From Atopsyche davidsoni (Eukaryota > Arthropoda > Insecta > Trichoptera > Hydrobiosidae), in assembly GCA_022113835.1 (NCBI GenBank), contig JAILWY010000013.1, positions 15,114,001 to 15,178,000 on the forward strand: DNA of 64,000 nt. Reading direction: 5' to 3'. Of this stretch, positions 1 through 10,661 are shown piece by piece. A program made the position numbers and the translations under genes. Below the pieces are notes generated by a model that was not told where the DNA came from, searched no databases, and was given only the letters and a program-made list of their open reading frames with translations. Position 1 is the first letter of the stretch, and each line of letters begins with the position of its first letter.

Positions 1-443
1 TATAATACAGCTGGCTAGTTCTGGAAGACCCTCGTTGAAGAATCTGTTAATTAAGTCCCTACAGGAGCCGTAGTTCATTAGAGGGGATATTATGTAAAGA
101 TCTGATCCATTGACAAAAGTACTATAGTAAGGGAGAATGTTCGAGTGCTGTAGCTGACGAGTTGTCAATATTTCTTGCTGAAAAAATTTCAAAATAGACA
201 TGGACTGATTATCAAAGGTGTAAAATCTCGTACTTAAAATATACAATGGAAAGTTCTTATAAAATTGTAAGAATTTACTTGTATTAGATTTGCGCTCTCC
301 TTTGCTCTGTCAAGGTAGAACCTTTTAACGGCGACAGTTTGTCCCGAAGGTTTATGTGAGGCAGTGTATACGACTGCCACACCTCCACAACACTGTGCCA
401 AGACGGAGTTTAGTTGATATTCGGAGATTTCCGACCCGAACAT
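1..443 (-). CDS. STRAD: STRAD pseudokinase (STE20-related adaptor), N-terminal part
   Basis: Two coding exons are visible. Exon 1 runs from the ATG at 443 down to 279 and ends before a GTAAAT donor. Exon 2 runs from 177 down to 1, after a pyrimidine-rich TTTTTTCAG acceptor. The 101-bp intron (178-278) is phase 0, and the joined frame (55 + 59 codons) is open and runs off the window. The protein is a kinase N-lobe: a degenerate glycine loop (around CCGGVAVVY), a beta3 stretch TVAVKRF, an alphaC region (QQEILTTRQLQHSNILPYY) and then PLMNYGSCRDLI, which is typical of STRAD (AYGSA.DLI in vertebrates). In the family, STRAD is a catalytically dead STE20-like adaptor that with MO25 activates LKB1/STK11 in the cytoplasm. 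The beta3 lysine is present here, whereas I recall arginine at that place in vertebrate STRAD-alpha. The C-lobe lies outside the window. Start choice: the first ATG of the frame, in an A-rich context (ACAAAATG). An untranslated exon further upstream is possible. Confidence 0.88.
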
Positions 444-869
444 TTTGTATTTATTTTACTATGACCTAATAGTAATTGTAATTAAATATAATTAAAGCAT
501 TTATTGACATGAAAATTGCGCAAACCTGTCATTTTCAGGTTAACTCAATTTTTTGACAATTGACAATCATAATCACACGGAAATAGTGTTGCCAGTACTA
601 AAAAACATATTTGGCTACTTATGAATTATATTTTAATTGGAGCAATATAGTCCTATTAATATATTATTTTTGTGAATAAAAAATAAAAACTCAGAATTAA
701 TATTTTATTTAAAGTTAGGGTGCAATTTTAATATTACATATATGTATTATAATACACTCGGTACATATTTGAAGTGACTTGAAAAATTGTTTGAAAAAAT
801 TCAACAGGCTACAAATAAATACTATTATGTAGCTACGAAGAACAAAGTTAAACTATGTGAATATCTCTA
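444..869. other. 5' flank of STRAD, AT-rich, no gene
   Basis: The sequence upstream of the STRAD start (minus strand) should hold its 5' UTR and promoter. I see no clear TATA box or CpG-rich patch in these 430 bp. A TTAG just upstream of the ATG could be a weak acceptor, so a non-coding first exon elsewhere cannot be excluded. Confidence 0.3.
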
Positions 870-1110
870 TTAATATTTTTGAATAAAATACTTGAGTGAT
901 TTTCCACATTTTTGTTTTTATTAGTGACCGGTTTCGCCAACCTTTCACGTTGGCATTATCAAACAGAGTGTTTGATAATGCCAACGTGAAAGGTTGGCGA
1001 AACCGGTCACTAATAAAAACAAAAATGTGGAAAATCACTCAAGTATTTTATTCAAAAATATTAAAATGGAATTCCACCAAGTACTCTCTGTCAAAAATAT
1101 TGAATTTCTT
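870..1110. repeat. Penelope-type terminal repeat, foldback copy
   Basis: Positions 870-1064 form a near-perfect palindrome centred on 967, with arms of about 96 bp and a 3-bp spacer (GAG). Each arm carries the motif GGTTTCGCCAACCTTTCACG or its reverse complement. The same arm sequence recurs at 41377-41490, next to a GIY-YIG nuclease fragment, and the outer part recurs at 42182-42219, so this is the terminal repeat of a Penelope-like retroelement in inverted orientation without a body. The right arm continues to about 1110 (ATGGAATTCCACCAAGTA and beyond), a stretch shared with copies at 21054 and, inverted, at 41377. The left arm stops at 870, as expected from 5' truncation. Mirror-image reading frames inside it are artefacts of the palindrome. 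Confidence 0.75.
968..1012 (+). ncRNA. Hammerhead-ribozyme-like motif (mirror copy 922-966 on minus)
   Basis: Reading rightward: TTGATAA, then T, a 6-bp stem GCCAAC/GTTGGC with loop GTGAAAG, then GAAAC, a minimal palindromic stem III (ACCGGT), C17 and AC. This is the order of a type I hammerhead with the very short stem III known from Penelope-like elements. Compared with the canonical core CUGAnGA, C3 reads U and G8 reads A. These two bases pair in the active fold, so the change keeps a pair. Stem I is weak, about 2-3 bp. The palindrome places a mirror copy on the opposite strand. Activity cannot be judged from sequence. Confidence 0.45.
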
Positions 1111-2130
1111 AATATCTCTATTGTCTCGTTGAGAGGAATTTCAATGATATATTCTGTGAAATGCGTAATAGAGTATATATAATTAAATATTGGACAGGAA
1201 TTCGATTACATGTTATTGAAAATTCCACATTTTCTTTAATTTTTATTTAATTAAAAACTTTATATAACTAGCCAATACAAATCGTAAATTTTACAATTAG
1301 GGATGGGGGAGGTATTTGAATTTTCTATTTAATTAATTTTAATTTTATTACTTATCAAACACTAATTAATTTATAAATAACTTAACTGTTGGCTAATTTA
1401 ACAAGAAAAACAACTGAAACAAAAAATACAACACAAGGTTATTATGAGTTTCTTTGGCCTTGTTGCCTTCGGAGTTGTTTATAAATAAAAAGTACTGTTA
1501 GAATTTTTAATTGGTCAATATAATAATATTCGCACTTGCTTGAACAATCAAATTGGCGATCGTTTATGTTTATTATTTTTTTATAATATAGTAGAATATG
1601 CATTAGAGAGTGGAAACGATATTCATCATTTCCACTTTCCTTTTTATTTTTTTTTTCCAAAGAAATTATTACATAGCTCTATACTTAATATAATAACTGA
1701 ATTATGGAATTCTCTTTGCTTCGGCTTTATCCATTGCACGCCCACTTTCCATATGAATTTATAATTAGATTTTTAGGACTTGAACCTGTTTGATCAGTCA
1801 TTTTAACTCCGTGTGTTTTTTCACGTAAAATTGATATGTTATTTCATAAAAGATTTTATCATGCATGTTTAAATCAACTAGAAAATTATAGATCACAGAA
1901 ACATTGAAAATGACGAATAATATTATTGCGGGGGATTTGCCACAAAGCGCCTAAAAAGCACGTCCCTCGGTTTGTATCAATTACTGCTCCTTAAATTTAT
2001 TATATTTGAAAGTTTTATGCATATGCAAATGTTGAAATATTATTATCTTTGATACACTGGAAAGCGTACTTTAATAATTTGATTTTTTTTATAAATATCT
2101 TTTTTGCCAACTTTGAATTTGTCAGATATA
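1111..2130. other. AT-rich sequence without recognised gene
   Basis: Only short chance reading frames and A/T runs are present. No splice-bounded coding island or transposon terminus was recognised. Confidence 0.5.
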
Positions 2131-2132
2131 TA

Positions 2133-2535
2133 CAGTAATACCCCGCTTTACGCGAGGGATACTTTCCGGAAAAAAATCGCGTTAAGTGAAATTCGCGTAT
2201 ATCGGAGTTTACGATTAAACATACATACATAGTCAAAACTTAATATAAGAAAAATACGAATTATTTGAATCAATCACTTTATGCAGTATTACATGTTATT
2301 TTTACTGAAAAATACATCTATTGTCTTTTGGGTAGCGTTTCTTTTACGTTCTTGTAAAATACGTTCATAACAACCAACGCTGTTTTTAATTGTTAAGAGA
2401 AGTCAATGACTAAATTATGTTCATACACATTCTTATAAGAAATTCGCGTAATGCGAGGCATTTGAATGCGAAATTTGAAATTCGCGTTATAGTGAAACCG
2501 AGCATAACGGGGTCACGTAAAGCGGGGTATTACTG
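2133..2535. mobile_element. Tigger/pogo-type MITE, 403 bp
   Basis: The left end CAGTAATACCCCGCTTTACG and the right end, its inverse (GTAAAGCGGGGTATTACTG), form terminal inverted repeats of about 22 bp. Both ends are flanked by the TA target duplication (2131-2132 and 2536-2537). Subterminal sequence is also partly inverted (repeated ATTCGCGT motifs on both sides). TA target and CAG...CTG ends of this kind are those of the Tigger/pogo branch of Tc1/mariner. The interior has no transposase reading frame, so it is non-autonomous. It ends only 34 bp before the acceptor of the candidate exon at 2570. Confidence 0.8.
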
Positions 2536-2672
2536 TACTACATATAAATGTTCGCTCCTCGTATTTCAGGTACATCTGAAGTTACCCTTCAGCCGCGGTC
2601 GTCTTCTTGGAAACCACAGCTGTCTCCACCGCCCCCGGAAATAGCTTGCGATGTCTGGCGCGACCTCTGGGC

Positions 2673-3794
2673 CAGTGTTTTTCAACATTTTTGAATACGC
2701 GACCCCTTAGTAATTTAAAAATTCTGACGACCCCCTAGGACCTAGGTAAATACGGTCTGGTAAATACGGCGGGTGCGGTAGCAGATCCCATTTCAGTGTT
2801 TTGATGGTGTCCTGGACGATGGAAGGGCAATGGCACGAAGCGTTGTCGTGCTTCAATATCATTCGTTTGTGTCTCGTGTCCCATTCCAGCGGTTTTTCGA
2901 TCAGTTGTTGTCGGTAGCGCTGGCCATTGACAGTTTCGCCTAGTTTCAGAAGCTCATAGTACAGGATTCCTTTCTGGTCCCACCAAACGCATAGCATAGT
3001 CTTATTTCCGAAACGATTAGGCCGTGCCATCGATGATGTTGATGATTCTTTGCCAGGTGAACGATTTTTGCCTTTAGGATTCTCGAAATAAATTTACTTC
3101 TAATTGCTAGTAACAATTCGATGCAGGAAACTCTTTCTTACGTGCCGCAAAAAAAAAAATTCGGAAGTGGTTCTTTGATTTTCCAGCTGTCACTCATACC
3201 GAACCCATTTTCCTTCCTTTTGATTTTTTCCCATGGTATGTGAACGTTTGAAAATACCTTGGCGAGACATTTTTAATGCCTCCGCAAGTTGATGTTGTGT
3301 TTGCGTATCATCTTCATTCAATATCGCTTACAGAAATCGCCACTTCTGAAGCGTTTAAACCAATTTTCACAGGAATTTTTAGATGGTGCATGTTTTCCAT
3401 AGGCCTCCTTTTTTTTCCAAAATTTGTTGTAGCTTATTAATGACTGATGTCTAAACTATAAAACAACACAAGTTTAGAATTGTCTAGCGTCGTTAGTGCC
3501 ATCTATGTGTGAAAGCCAAAAACTTAGTAGCGTACCTAAAAACATACCTTTTTTTTTTAGCCGGCTTTGGTACTACTTTCGAAAGTAGAAACATACCTTG
3601 TAAAAATATGTGGCGCCCGCCGCCAGACCGGCATCCTGAAATGTGCTTTTGGGTACAAAAAGGTTGGGGACCCCTGCCCTAGGTAATAAATATGTCAGTG
3701 ATTTTAAAGACTGAAGACAAACAATCGTATTTTTCTTTTACTAATGGCATCGCGAATCTCCTGGGGGTCGCGACCCACATGTTGAAAAACACTG
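2673..3794. mobile_element. hAT-type element with nested debris, 1122 bp
   Basis: The ends CAGTGTTTTTCAACATTTTT and, inverted, GTTGAAAAACACTG are hAT-type terminal repeats. The subterminal parts carry paired CGCGACCCC / GGGGGTCGCGAC. Flanks show an 8-bp duplication with one change, CTCTGGGC (2665-2672) and CTCTAGGC (3795-3802). A related 157-bp copy lies at 43191. The interior holds a mariner relic on the minus strand (about 2750-3400) and, near 3655-3695, another hAT-like end (GGTTGGGGACCCCTGCC). It has no hAT transposase of its own. Confidence 0.75.
2750..3400 (-). pseudogene. mariner transposase relic inside the hAT element
   Basis: Minus-strand translation in several frames gives successive mariner blocks: an ATG at 3400 followed by an N-terminal HTH-like region, then QLAEALNVS-like, GKWVRYEL-like, FENPKGKNRSPGKESSTSS, MARPNRFGNKTMLCVWWDQK and HDNA followed by LLPHPPYLPD. 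The second and third aspartates of the DD34D triad (HDN and PD) remain. The first (GDEKW) is lost by frameshift near 3100. It breaks off soon after the third aspartate, at hAT sequence. Frameshifts and an A run (about 3150-3158) show it is dead. A known family, so identification is firm; exact borders are not. Confidence 0.8.
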
Positions 3795-3836
3795 CTCTAG
3801 GCAAAGAGGTCTGTGTGGGCGCGACCACCGGCCTGA

Positions 3837-6800
3837 CCTATACACCACCGCAATAGACTATAGATCAGAGAATATATAAAGAGTATAATTACGAATTAAA
3901 CTAGTCTGTCGTTGAAAGATAAATTGTCAATTTTCCTACAATAGGTTTTATTGTTATTGGAGTGAAGGTTTCTCTGCCGCTATGAAGTAAAATCATTTTG
4001 TATGCTTGCTAAAGCCTGCCACGAGTTTACGAACGAAAATTTCAATTCAACTCGAATTGAAAACATGTTATTATTTTTTTTTTTTCATTTCTTTGATTTA
4101 CTTTTACTGCGGTGAAATTTTATTATTTTCAAAGATATTTCTGGTTTAGATGTTTTCTTCCGGACAATTTTTATCAAATGTCAAATTTCTTTACATATAA
4201 TAATGCGTTAATAGCCTTTTTATATAAAAGGTAATTTTATAATATAAAGTTTGTATTTTTTTAAACTTTTAACAAAACGTTACATTTTATAATAAATCAA
4301 CTATGGGCTTGCTATAAAATATTAATAGAACGAGCATCAGAACTGTTTTTCAGATTAAGTAAATTTTGATTTAAGTTTTTTACTGTGAAGTCTTATTCAT
4401 ATTTTTCATTTTCAAAGATCAATCAGCCAAGATGTCCTCCTGAAAATTATGAAATAGAGACTTTGTGCTTCTTTCACGAGGTGAAGTTGACTTGTCACAT
4501 CTTTGACGTAGTCGTGTTTCACAGGTAAATGCTATCATCTTCTCATTTCAGGAACACTATTATTACTACCCACCACCCTCTAGAATAAGTTTTTCAAGGG
4601 TGTCTTTGAAATGCCTCACAGGCTATATGAGCTGGAGCTCCACTCAGCAGACTCGAGAATTTTCTTTTTAATAATACAGCCAGGTCACCTTTTATTATCC
4701 TTGCAGATTTCATCAATTGATCTAGGAATATTTTCATTATTTGGTAAATTGTATACAATAGTCTCTCTGTAGCCGGTAAAGTTTAATTACTAACTTTTAG
4801 AAAATATCAAGTCAAGAAACGATAGAATTTTGATTTATTTGTTTTGGACAGTAAGAAATTATTTGAAGGGGTGAATTTATATTTAATTATCAATCGAGTA
4901 TAAAAATCATTTTTTTTTTTTTATAACAGTTTCAAACGCTTGAATATTTCGTACTCATATAATTATTTTTCGAATTTTTAAAAGTATTCATCGCAGATTC
5001 TGTTAATTCCGTCAAAGGCTTATTTTGTCATTAATTTTAATATACTCGAAAAACATTTATAAATAAATTATAATATTTTCATCATCCCCCTAAATCTCTT
5101 TATCTCCTATATTGGGTAATGTTGTGTGACACACGCATGAGAAAGTAGATTTATTTATTTACTCAAGTCTACTGATATTTATCTTTATGACGATCCCGGA
5201 AAATTTTGTCCGGTATATTTGAAGGCGTTCTAAGTATTATTTCGCCTTTGAAACTATTGACATCACTGGAAATCTATGCCAAAATATCTTGCCAACACAT
5301 CTCGATATAAACTAGCAGTGTTGCAGATTTCAACGTTATTAATAGCTAGAATATTGACTTCTAAAAAGGCGTTTTCTTAAGCTCATTGACGTATTTAACA
5401 AGCTATCAAACCGCCCAGATTATACAAAACCACATTTCGCTAGAACAGATTTGAACTCGTATTAAAATGATGTTTTAACTTGTAGAAAACAGACTTATAT
5501 ACTTATTGTCTGACGTTTTGGCAGTTAGTTAATCGTTGATCATTTTAATCTGTCTTAAAGAGCTTGGGCACAGTAATTATACAATGCTTTAAAGGCTGTA
5601 GGTGTGAAATATGATACGTCAAGGGACACTGACGTTATAATATTGAATTTGAAACAACGACAACGACATATTAGCACTTTATGGACGCATTGTCGCTAAA
5701 TCGAGTTGAATTTCAATATACATCACTAAATCAACTATTGCGTCCTCGAAGAGAAGACAGAGTCCTGAAATGTGTTTTCCAATTAACTGAAATCCACGAA
5801 TAAGCCAATGGATTTGTTGTCTGAAAAATATTTTTTAGTATAATGTATTAAACCTGAAACATTATCCTTCAAACAATAAGTACCATAAGCCAAAGAAAAG
5901 CAATATTTCTAAAGTTAGAAGAGGGATCGTTAAAGTTTCTTTGATATTAAAATATATAAATATTTTGAACATATTTGTACGTTTGAACGAATTAGGGATT
6001 TGTTTGTGAGTCTGATTTTATTGGGTCCGAAAGTAATATCTCCGAGGCCATGTTTGTGATAAATAAAAATAAATAAGATTGATGTTTTGCTTAAATAGAA
6101 GTTCCTGTAATTTGCAGTTTATTTTAGATATTATTTTGGTCTACATATTTTATATTTTTACAACATGTTAAAAATCTGCTTGCGATTCGCTTTCAGTCGG
6201 CTCTTGCGATAAGATTTCAACTTAAATTTGATTGTTATATTATACAAATCTGGCTGAGACGTTATTTATAATTTACCATCTTCCATCCTCTCCCATTCTC
6301 ACGCCGCTCGTTTCTTACAACATGATTAACCCCTCTTGCACGATAAGCTAAAATTTACATAATTCAGTGACAAAGCTTCCATACAAGCCCGAAAGCCTTG
6401 CTTGCTTTCCTAGAATATCACTTGCTAAGAAACAGCCAGCCAAATCGTATTGAATATCAGCAAGGATTTGCAAGCTCATTCAAAATTTATCCATACAACA
6501 AGTGATAATGGATCCGAAGCGAGAGATGTGTTTACCTATCATGGTATCTTTTATACATTATGGAGTTTTATGCGGTTTACATCGTATGGTTATTTGGGTG
6601 GGCGAGAGGATAATCGAGTCCATTTGGGCTTTATACACAATTTTTTTCTAGTGACATCTACTCAAACTAAACTGTTGATTTTATAAAATATATTGTGTTC
6701 TAATAATCTTTGAACGTGATTTATATTGAAAACTAGATGCTTTGGTTTATTGTGTGTAGAGCTACTTGAAGTTTTCTCTCTTTTGAGGTTTCAGTCCATA

Positions 6801-7720
6801 TCTTAAGAGCATCTCAAGGCATTAAACTTCATGCAGTTCAACACCCAAGAAAACAAATCATCCAATAACAATCCCTGCGAATGTACCTACGTTGAAATGA
6901 TTAATGTAATTAATATAATATATTGTTTCTTTAGCTACAATATTAGGACTTCATCTCTCGAGTTACACTTGGGAGAAGCTGTAACAGTGATACGTTATGT
7001 ATACTATAAGATAATCATCTAGTCTAGAATAACAGGTATGGGAAAACGACCAGCACATACGAGTATACCTCAAAAACGATTCATAACTCAAGTTACTACA
7101 CGAAAGGATATACATATTGGATTTCACAGGAATTCAAATTCTCAAATAATTTATTTATTAAAATATACCCACTCTTTGTAGGGAAGTCGGAGTTTATTTT
7201 TACGTATAGAATAAAAAAATACTAAATTAAAAACCGAAAAGTCGAGAATCCACAAATTTGATATAATTTTTAAGTGCTTCCCAATGTGATGTCCTTTTAT
7301 TGGGGGACTCAGAGATTTGGGATGCTGTAGTAATACGATTTCCTACTAAAAATTATACGTGAAAGACAAAATAAAAAATATATATTACTCGATCTAACTT
7401 AATCTTTACTCTTTCTAGCGACATGGGGAGCTTTGAATCACTTGTTAAATACTCGTATAAAATAAAATCAGTGTGCGAAATAATATCATTAGTAGACAAA
7501 CATATTTTTGTTTTAATTTTTATCAGTTAAAATATCAAATGTGGGGTAGCTCTGTGGCTCGGAGGAGTCGGGGAGGAACTGAAAGAACCCCACTTCAAGG
7601 CTATCTGTCGAGTGGAAAATGTCGGGGTGTTTTTTTCGTTGCTATTATTCTTTTCAATAATTTTGAGATACAAATTGGAAAACTCTTTAAAAAATATTTA
7701 CTTTCATATTAATGATTTAG
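3837..7720. other. AT-rich stretch, one weak exon-like island
   Basis: There is no recognised gene. At 4418-4524 an open segment lies between a CATTTTCAAAG acceptor and a GTAAAT donor (see findings). At 7541-7610 a GC-richer patch (GGGGTAGCTCTGTGGCTCGG) resembles the A-box half of a tRNA-derived SINE but has no matching B box. Confidence 0.4.
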
Positions 7721-7721
7721 G

Positions 7722-8012
7722 AAACTCTCAGAAAAATATCATCGTGATTTGTGTGGGATTCAAAGACACATCCCCAAGCTTTCATGGCCGGTGCATTACC
7801 AATTATGCCAACGAATCACTATTATTTGGCAAGAATTTTTAACAATCATATCCTATAAGTGAAACAACGTACTTATTATGCCAAATTAATATTATGCCAA
7901 AAAAAAATTCTTGCCAAATAATAGTGATTCGTTGTTATAATTGGCAATGCACCGGCCATGAAAGCTTGGGGATGTGGGTTCGAATCCCACACAAATCACG
8001 ATGATATTTTAT
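7722..8012. repeat. SINE-like sequence as an inverted pair
   Basis: The left copy (7722-7840, minus orientation) and right copy (7903-8010, plus orientation) are near-perfect inverted repeats of about 108 bp with a 62-bp AT-rich spacer. The plus copy contains GTGGGTTCGAATCCCACAC, a perfect RNA polymerase III B box as in tRNAs, followed by CAAATCACGATGATATTTT. The left copy has a decayed B box. An A box is not clear. Its tail sequence (ATCACGATGATATTTTTCTG) recurs in the palindrome at 28368-28528, so this is a dispersed tRNA-derived family. Confidence 0.6.
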
Positions 8013-9970
8013 TTTATTTGTAAAATTCTGAATAAAATTTATGTTTGTTTTAAACTCGTGCCATATTTTATTACTTCTTATTTTTATAAGGAATATCATA
8101 ACTTTGTTGGTTTATTTTGGTTAGCATATTTTCTTGCCTGCCAGCTCCTGGTTAAAATGGAAAGACAAATTAAAAAAATACTCGGAAGTTTTGGAAAATG
8201 AAAAATGGTTTAGTTTATTTTATTCATTAATCAAGAGGTATTTTATTTATAATTTAAAAGACAAAGTGTCTGGCCTGTTGAGAACAAATAATGAAAATAA
8301 AGTATTCGAAACTATGAGTTTGGATATTACTCGAGAAAATATGTATTTTGTGACTGAAATTCTGACATATTTTCTATTGAAAATTTTTTGATTTAGAGTC
8401 GAAATACTTTTAATTTAATAATAATACTTTCATACGATTCATACGTTTCAGTTGTCTAGTTTTTGAAAAAAATATTAGTAGTTTTTTTAAGTTTATAGAT
8501 TTAAAACTCAGTTCAGTTCAAACACTAATCTTTTCACGATTCTTTAAAACATAACTTATCTAGTAATGTATATTTATTTGCCCAACAAACTAAGCTTTCA
8601 TAAAAATAATTTGTTTTAATGGTGTTAACTATTCAGTTGATTATATTATGCCCATCAATAAATCACAATGATCAGTAGGGAATAATATCTCATAAGTCAG
8701 AACATAATTATTTCCGATTCTATCAAATACGTAACCATTCACATGAATCATAATTTTTAATACACATCGTAAATATTAAAATTGTGATATACTTTTTCTA
8801 CCTGCCTAGAAGATGTAAATAAATAATGAATAAAATTAAGGGACTTAAAGTTTTAAATTATTCTTTTTAATTTTTTTTGTTTCATAAGAAACAAAAATAT
8901 CAATGTTTTCTTTACAGAGAAAAATTGTATCATAAACTTCGCAGTAAATAACGTTACATAGAAAAATGCGTGCGCTTGCCTAAATGATAAACGGTTCTTA
9001 TCAGAAAGTTTTTTTTCACAAACACACGCCATGTTTTTAAATAAATATCTTACCATAGATCACTTAAAGTGTTATGATGTATGTGAATCCAAATTAAATT
9101 TACAGAACCGTTCCCTTACAAGCAAATAAATATTTTGACCATTAAACCATGTTGTATAAGAAGACGTTAAAAAGGAGAAAAATAATATATTGCCTAAGTG
9201 GAAAATGTGCATTGTAATTTTTTTTATAGCAGTATACCTGAGGGGAAATCGACCCCACAATAGACACGTGCCATTCACTTTTACCGAGCCTCTATTTCCC
9301 GGAAGATGACAAGCAAATTTGTAAAGTTTTAATATAGCAAGAATATTTTTCATTACGAACGAAAAAAATTGATCGAATCGAAGCCATCACGCACCATTAG
9401 TTGAGCATTTCAAAAAAAAAAATTTTACATAAAAACACAAGAAAATTTGCACGCTGTCTTTGTGATGGATAGATACATTAATTGCATAGAATATAATGAT
9501 TTGTTCAAACACTATGTATTATTAAAATAATCAATATTAATATTTTGATATTCGCTATTTATATTTCAACAGTTTCAAAAAGTCACTAATCATAAAATAA
9601 AAAAGCATGAGAAAATATGATTTAGGCACTTTTTGAATTTTTTAATCATCAGCGAGCAAACACAAAAATAGCTCAACATTTTCCGAGAAAGTAAAGCGTG
9701 GTTAGCAATAATATACGAGTAGTTCACTCCTGCGGGGTAAAAAAATTATAACATACTGAAATGAAACTAGGTAAAAACTTAATTATATTATTTTTATAAA
9801 TATACGTGTTATTTTAACAATCGTTTTTCTCGTGTTAAAACCAGCAAACCTCTCTGAAAACTGAACTAAACTATGGCACTTGACCATTACTCGAGTTTGC
9901 CGAGTGCAGCTCGGATAGCCCGAGAGGCGTATAAATGCAAACAGAACATTGTTGCATACATTCTCTAACA
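8013..9970. other. AT-rich sequence without recognised gene
   Basis: Short reading frames here show no family motifs and no coding-like composition. A slightly GC-richer patch at 9840-9960 includes a TATAAAT but has no supporting exon. Confidence 0.4.
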
Positions 9971-10347
9971 CATTGGTTTCCAAACTTTATTCGAGTCTTC
10001 TCCCCTTTTCATCACAATTTTATTTAATGCTTTTCAGTAACCCAGTTGTAAAGATTGTCAGAGTTTGTTAAAGATCCATGGAGTTGTTCTAAGAAGGTCG
10101 GCGTATGAAAAATTGGGAATGCATATAACGATTTTAAGAATCTCATAAAAACACCATTATATAAAAAAACACATTATTTATTTAGAACTCACATAGTAAT
10201 ATAAAAGATGTGCTTGGTACATTTTTGCACATTTTTCTATAACTAGCGTCTCCATTACATCCTCCAACTGTCTTTTATCCCTCTACCACCCCCTGAAAGT
10301 TTTCAGGTCCCACCGGTGGGTGAAACCGCTCACATTGAGAACCTATG
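9971..10347. mobile_element. Old hAT-type MITE, 377 bp
   Basis: The left end CATTGGTTTCCAAACTTTAT and the inverted right end CATAGGTTCTCAATGTGAGC are diverged hAT-type terminal repeats of the kind with a GGTT.tCAA core. The 8-bp flanks (CTCTAACA and TTCTAGTA) match at only five positions, so the duplication is decayed or the borders are slightly off. It is non-coding. Confidence 0.45.
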
Positions 10348-10355
10348 TTCTAGTA

Positions 10356-10661
10356 CAGTGATGGCGAACCTTTTTATCTTGGCGTGTTAATATTCTTTTA
10401 AAAAAACGTGATCACGTATCACACCAATGATAATTCACAATTTTGTGATATTTGCAGTCATTGTTAATAAACGTACATGCAGACTAATCGGATTACAAAA
10501 CCCAAAATTATCGAATATGTTAAAATTTAATTATAATTTTTTTATAAAAATTATATAAATCACACAGATACAACGAATTTTTGAAGTCGTCTTTTCTCCC
10601 CTTTTCGTCAAAACGTCTTTTTGCGTCTTGTTATACGCATGTCATAGGTTTGCCACCACTG
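10356..10661. mobile_element. hAT-type MITE, 306 bp
   Basis: The left end CAGTGATGGCGAACCTTTTT and the right end AGGTTTGCCACCACTG (inverse CAGTGGTGGCAAACCT) are classic hAT terminal repeats. The element starts 8 bp after the previous one ends. Flanks share TCTAG but do not align as a clean 8-bp duplication. There is no reading frame inside; it is non-autonomous. Confidence 0.6.

Larger units (their letters stand above)
2570..3836 (+). pseudogene. GC-rich coding-like terminal exon split by a hAT insertion
   Basis: A strong acceptor (GCTCCTCGTATTTCAG) precedes 2570. The frame (GT)ACA TCT GAA is open to the hAT element at 2673. If the element (2673-3794) and one copy of its 8-bp target duplication are removed, the frame continues without a shift to a TGA at 3834-3836, giving 43 whole codons after the split codon, ending in KRSVWARPPA. 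In the present sequence, reading into the element ends after six codons (SVFQHF, then stop). Base composition is much richer in GC than the surroundings, and the tryptophan- and proline-rich translation (SPPPPEIACDVWRDLWAKR) looks like protein, but I do not recognise it and found no upstream exon. The minus strand also has open frames here, so strand is uncertain; an untranslated exon of STRAD is an alternative. Confidence 0.35.

Noticed and set aside
853..1132. Overlapping reading frames of 61 and 78 codons on both strands with nearly the same translation
   Set aside because: They are mirror images created by the 870-1064 palindrome, not genes.
7966..7985. A tRNA gene
   Set aside because: A perfect B box is present, but there is no A box or acceptor stem; it belongs to a repeated SINE-like sequence.
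8134..8391. 85-codon plus-strand frame
   Set aside because: No family resemblance and AT-driven residue content; no splice context.
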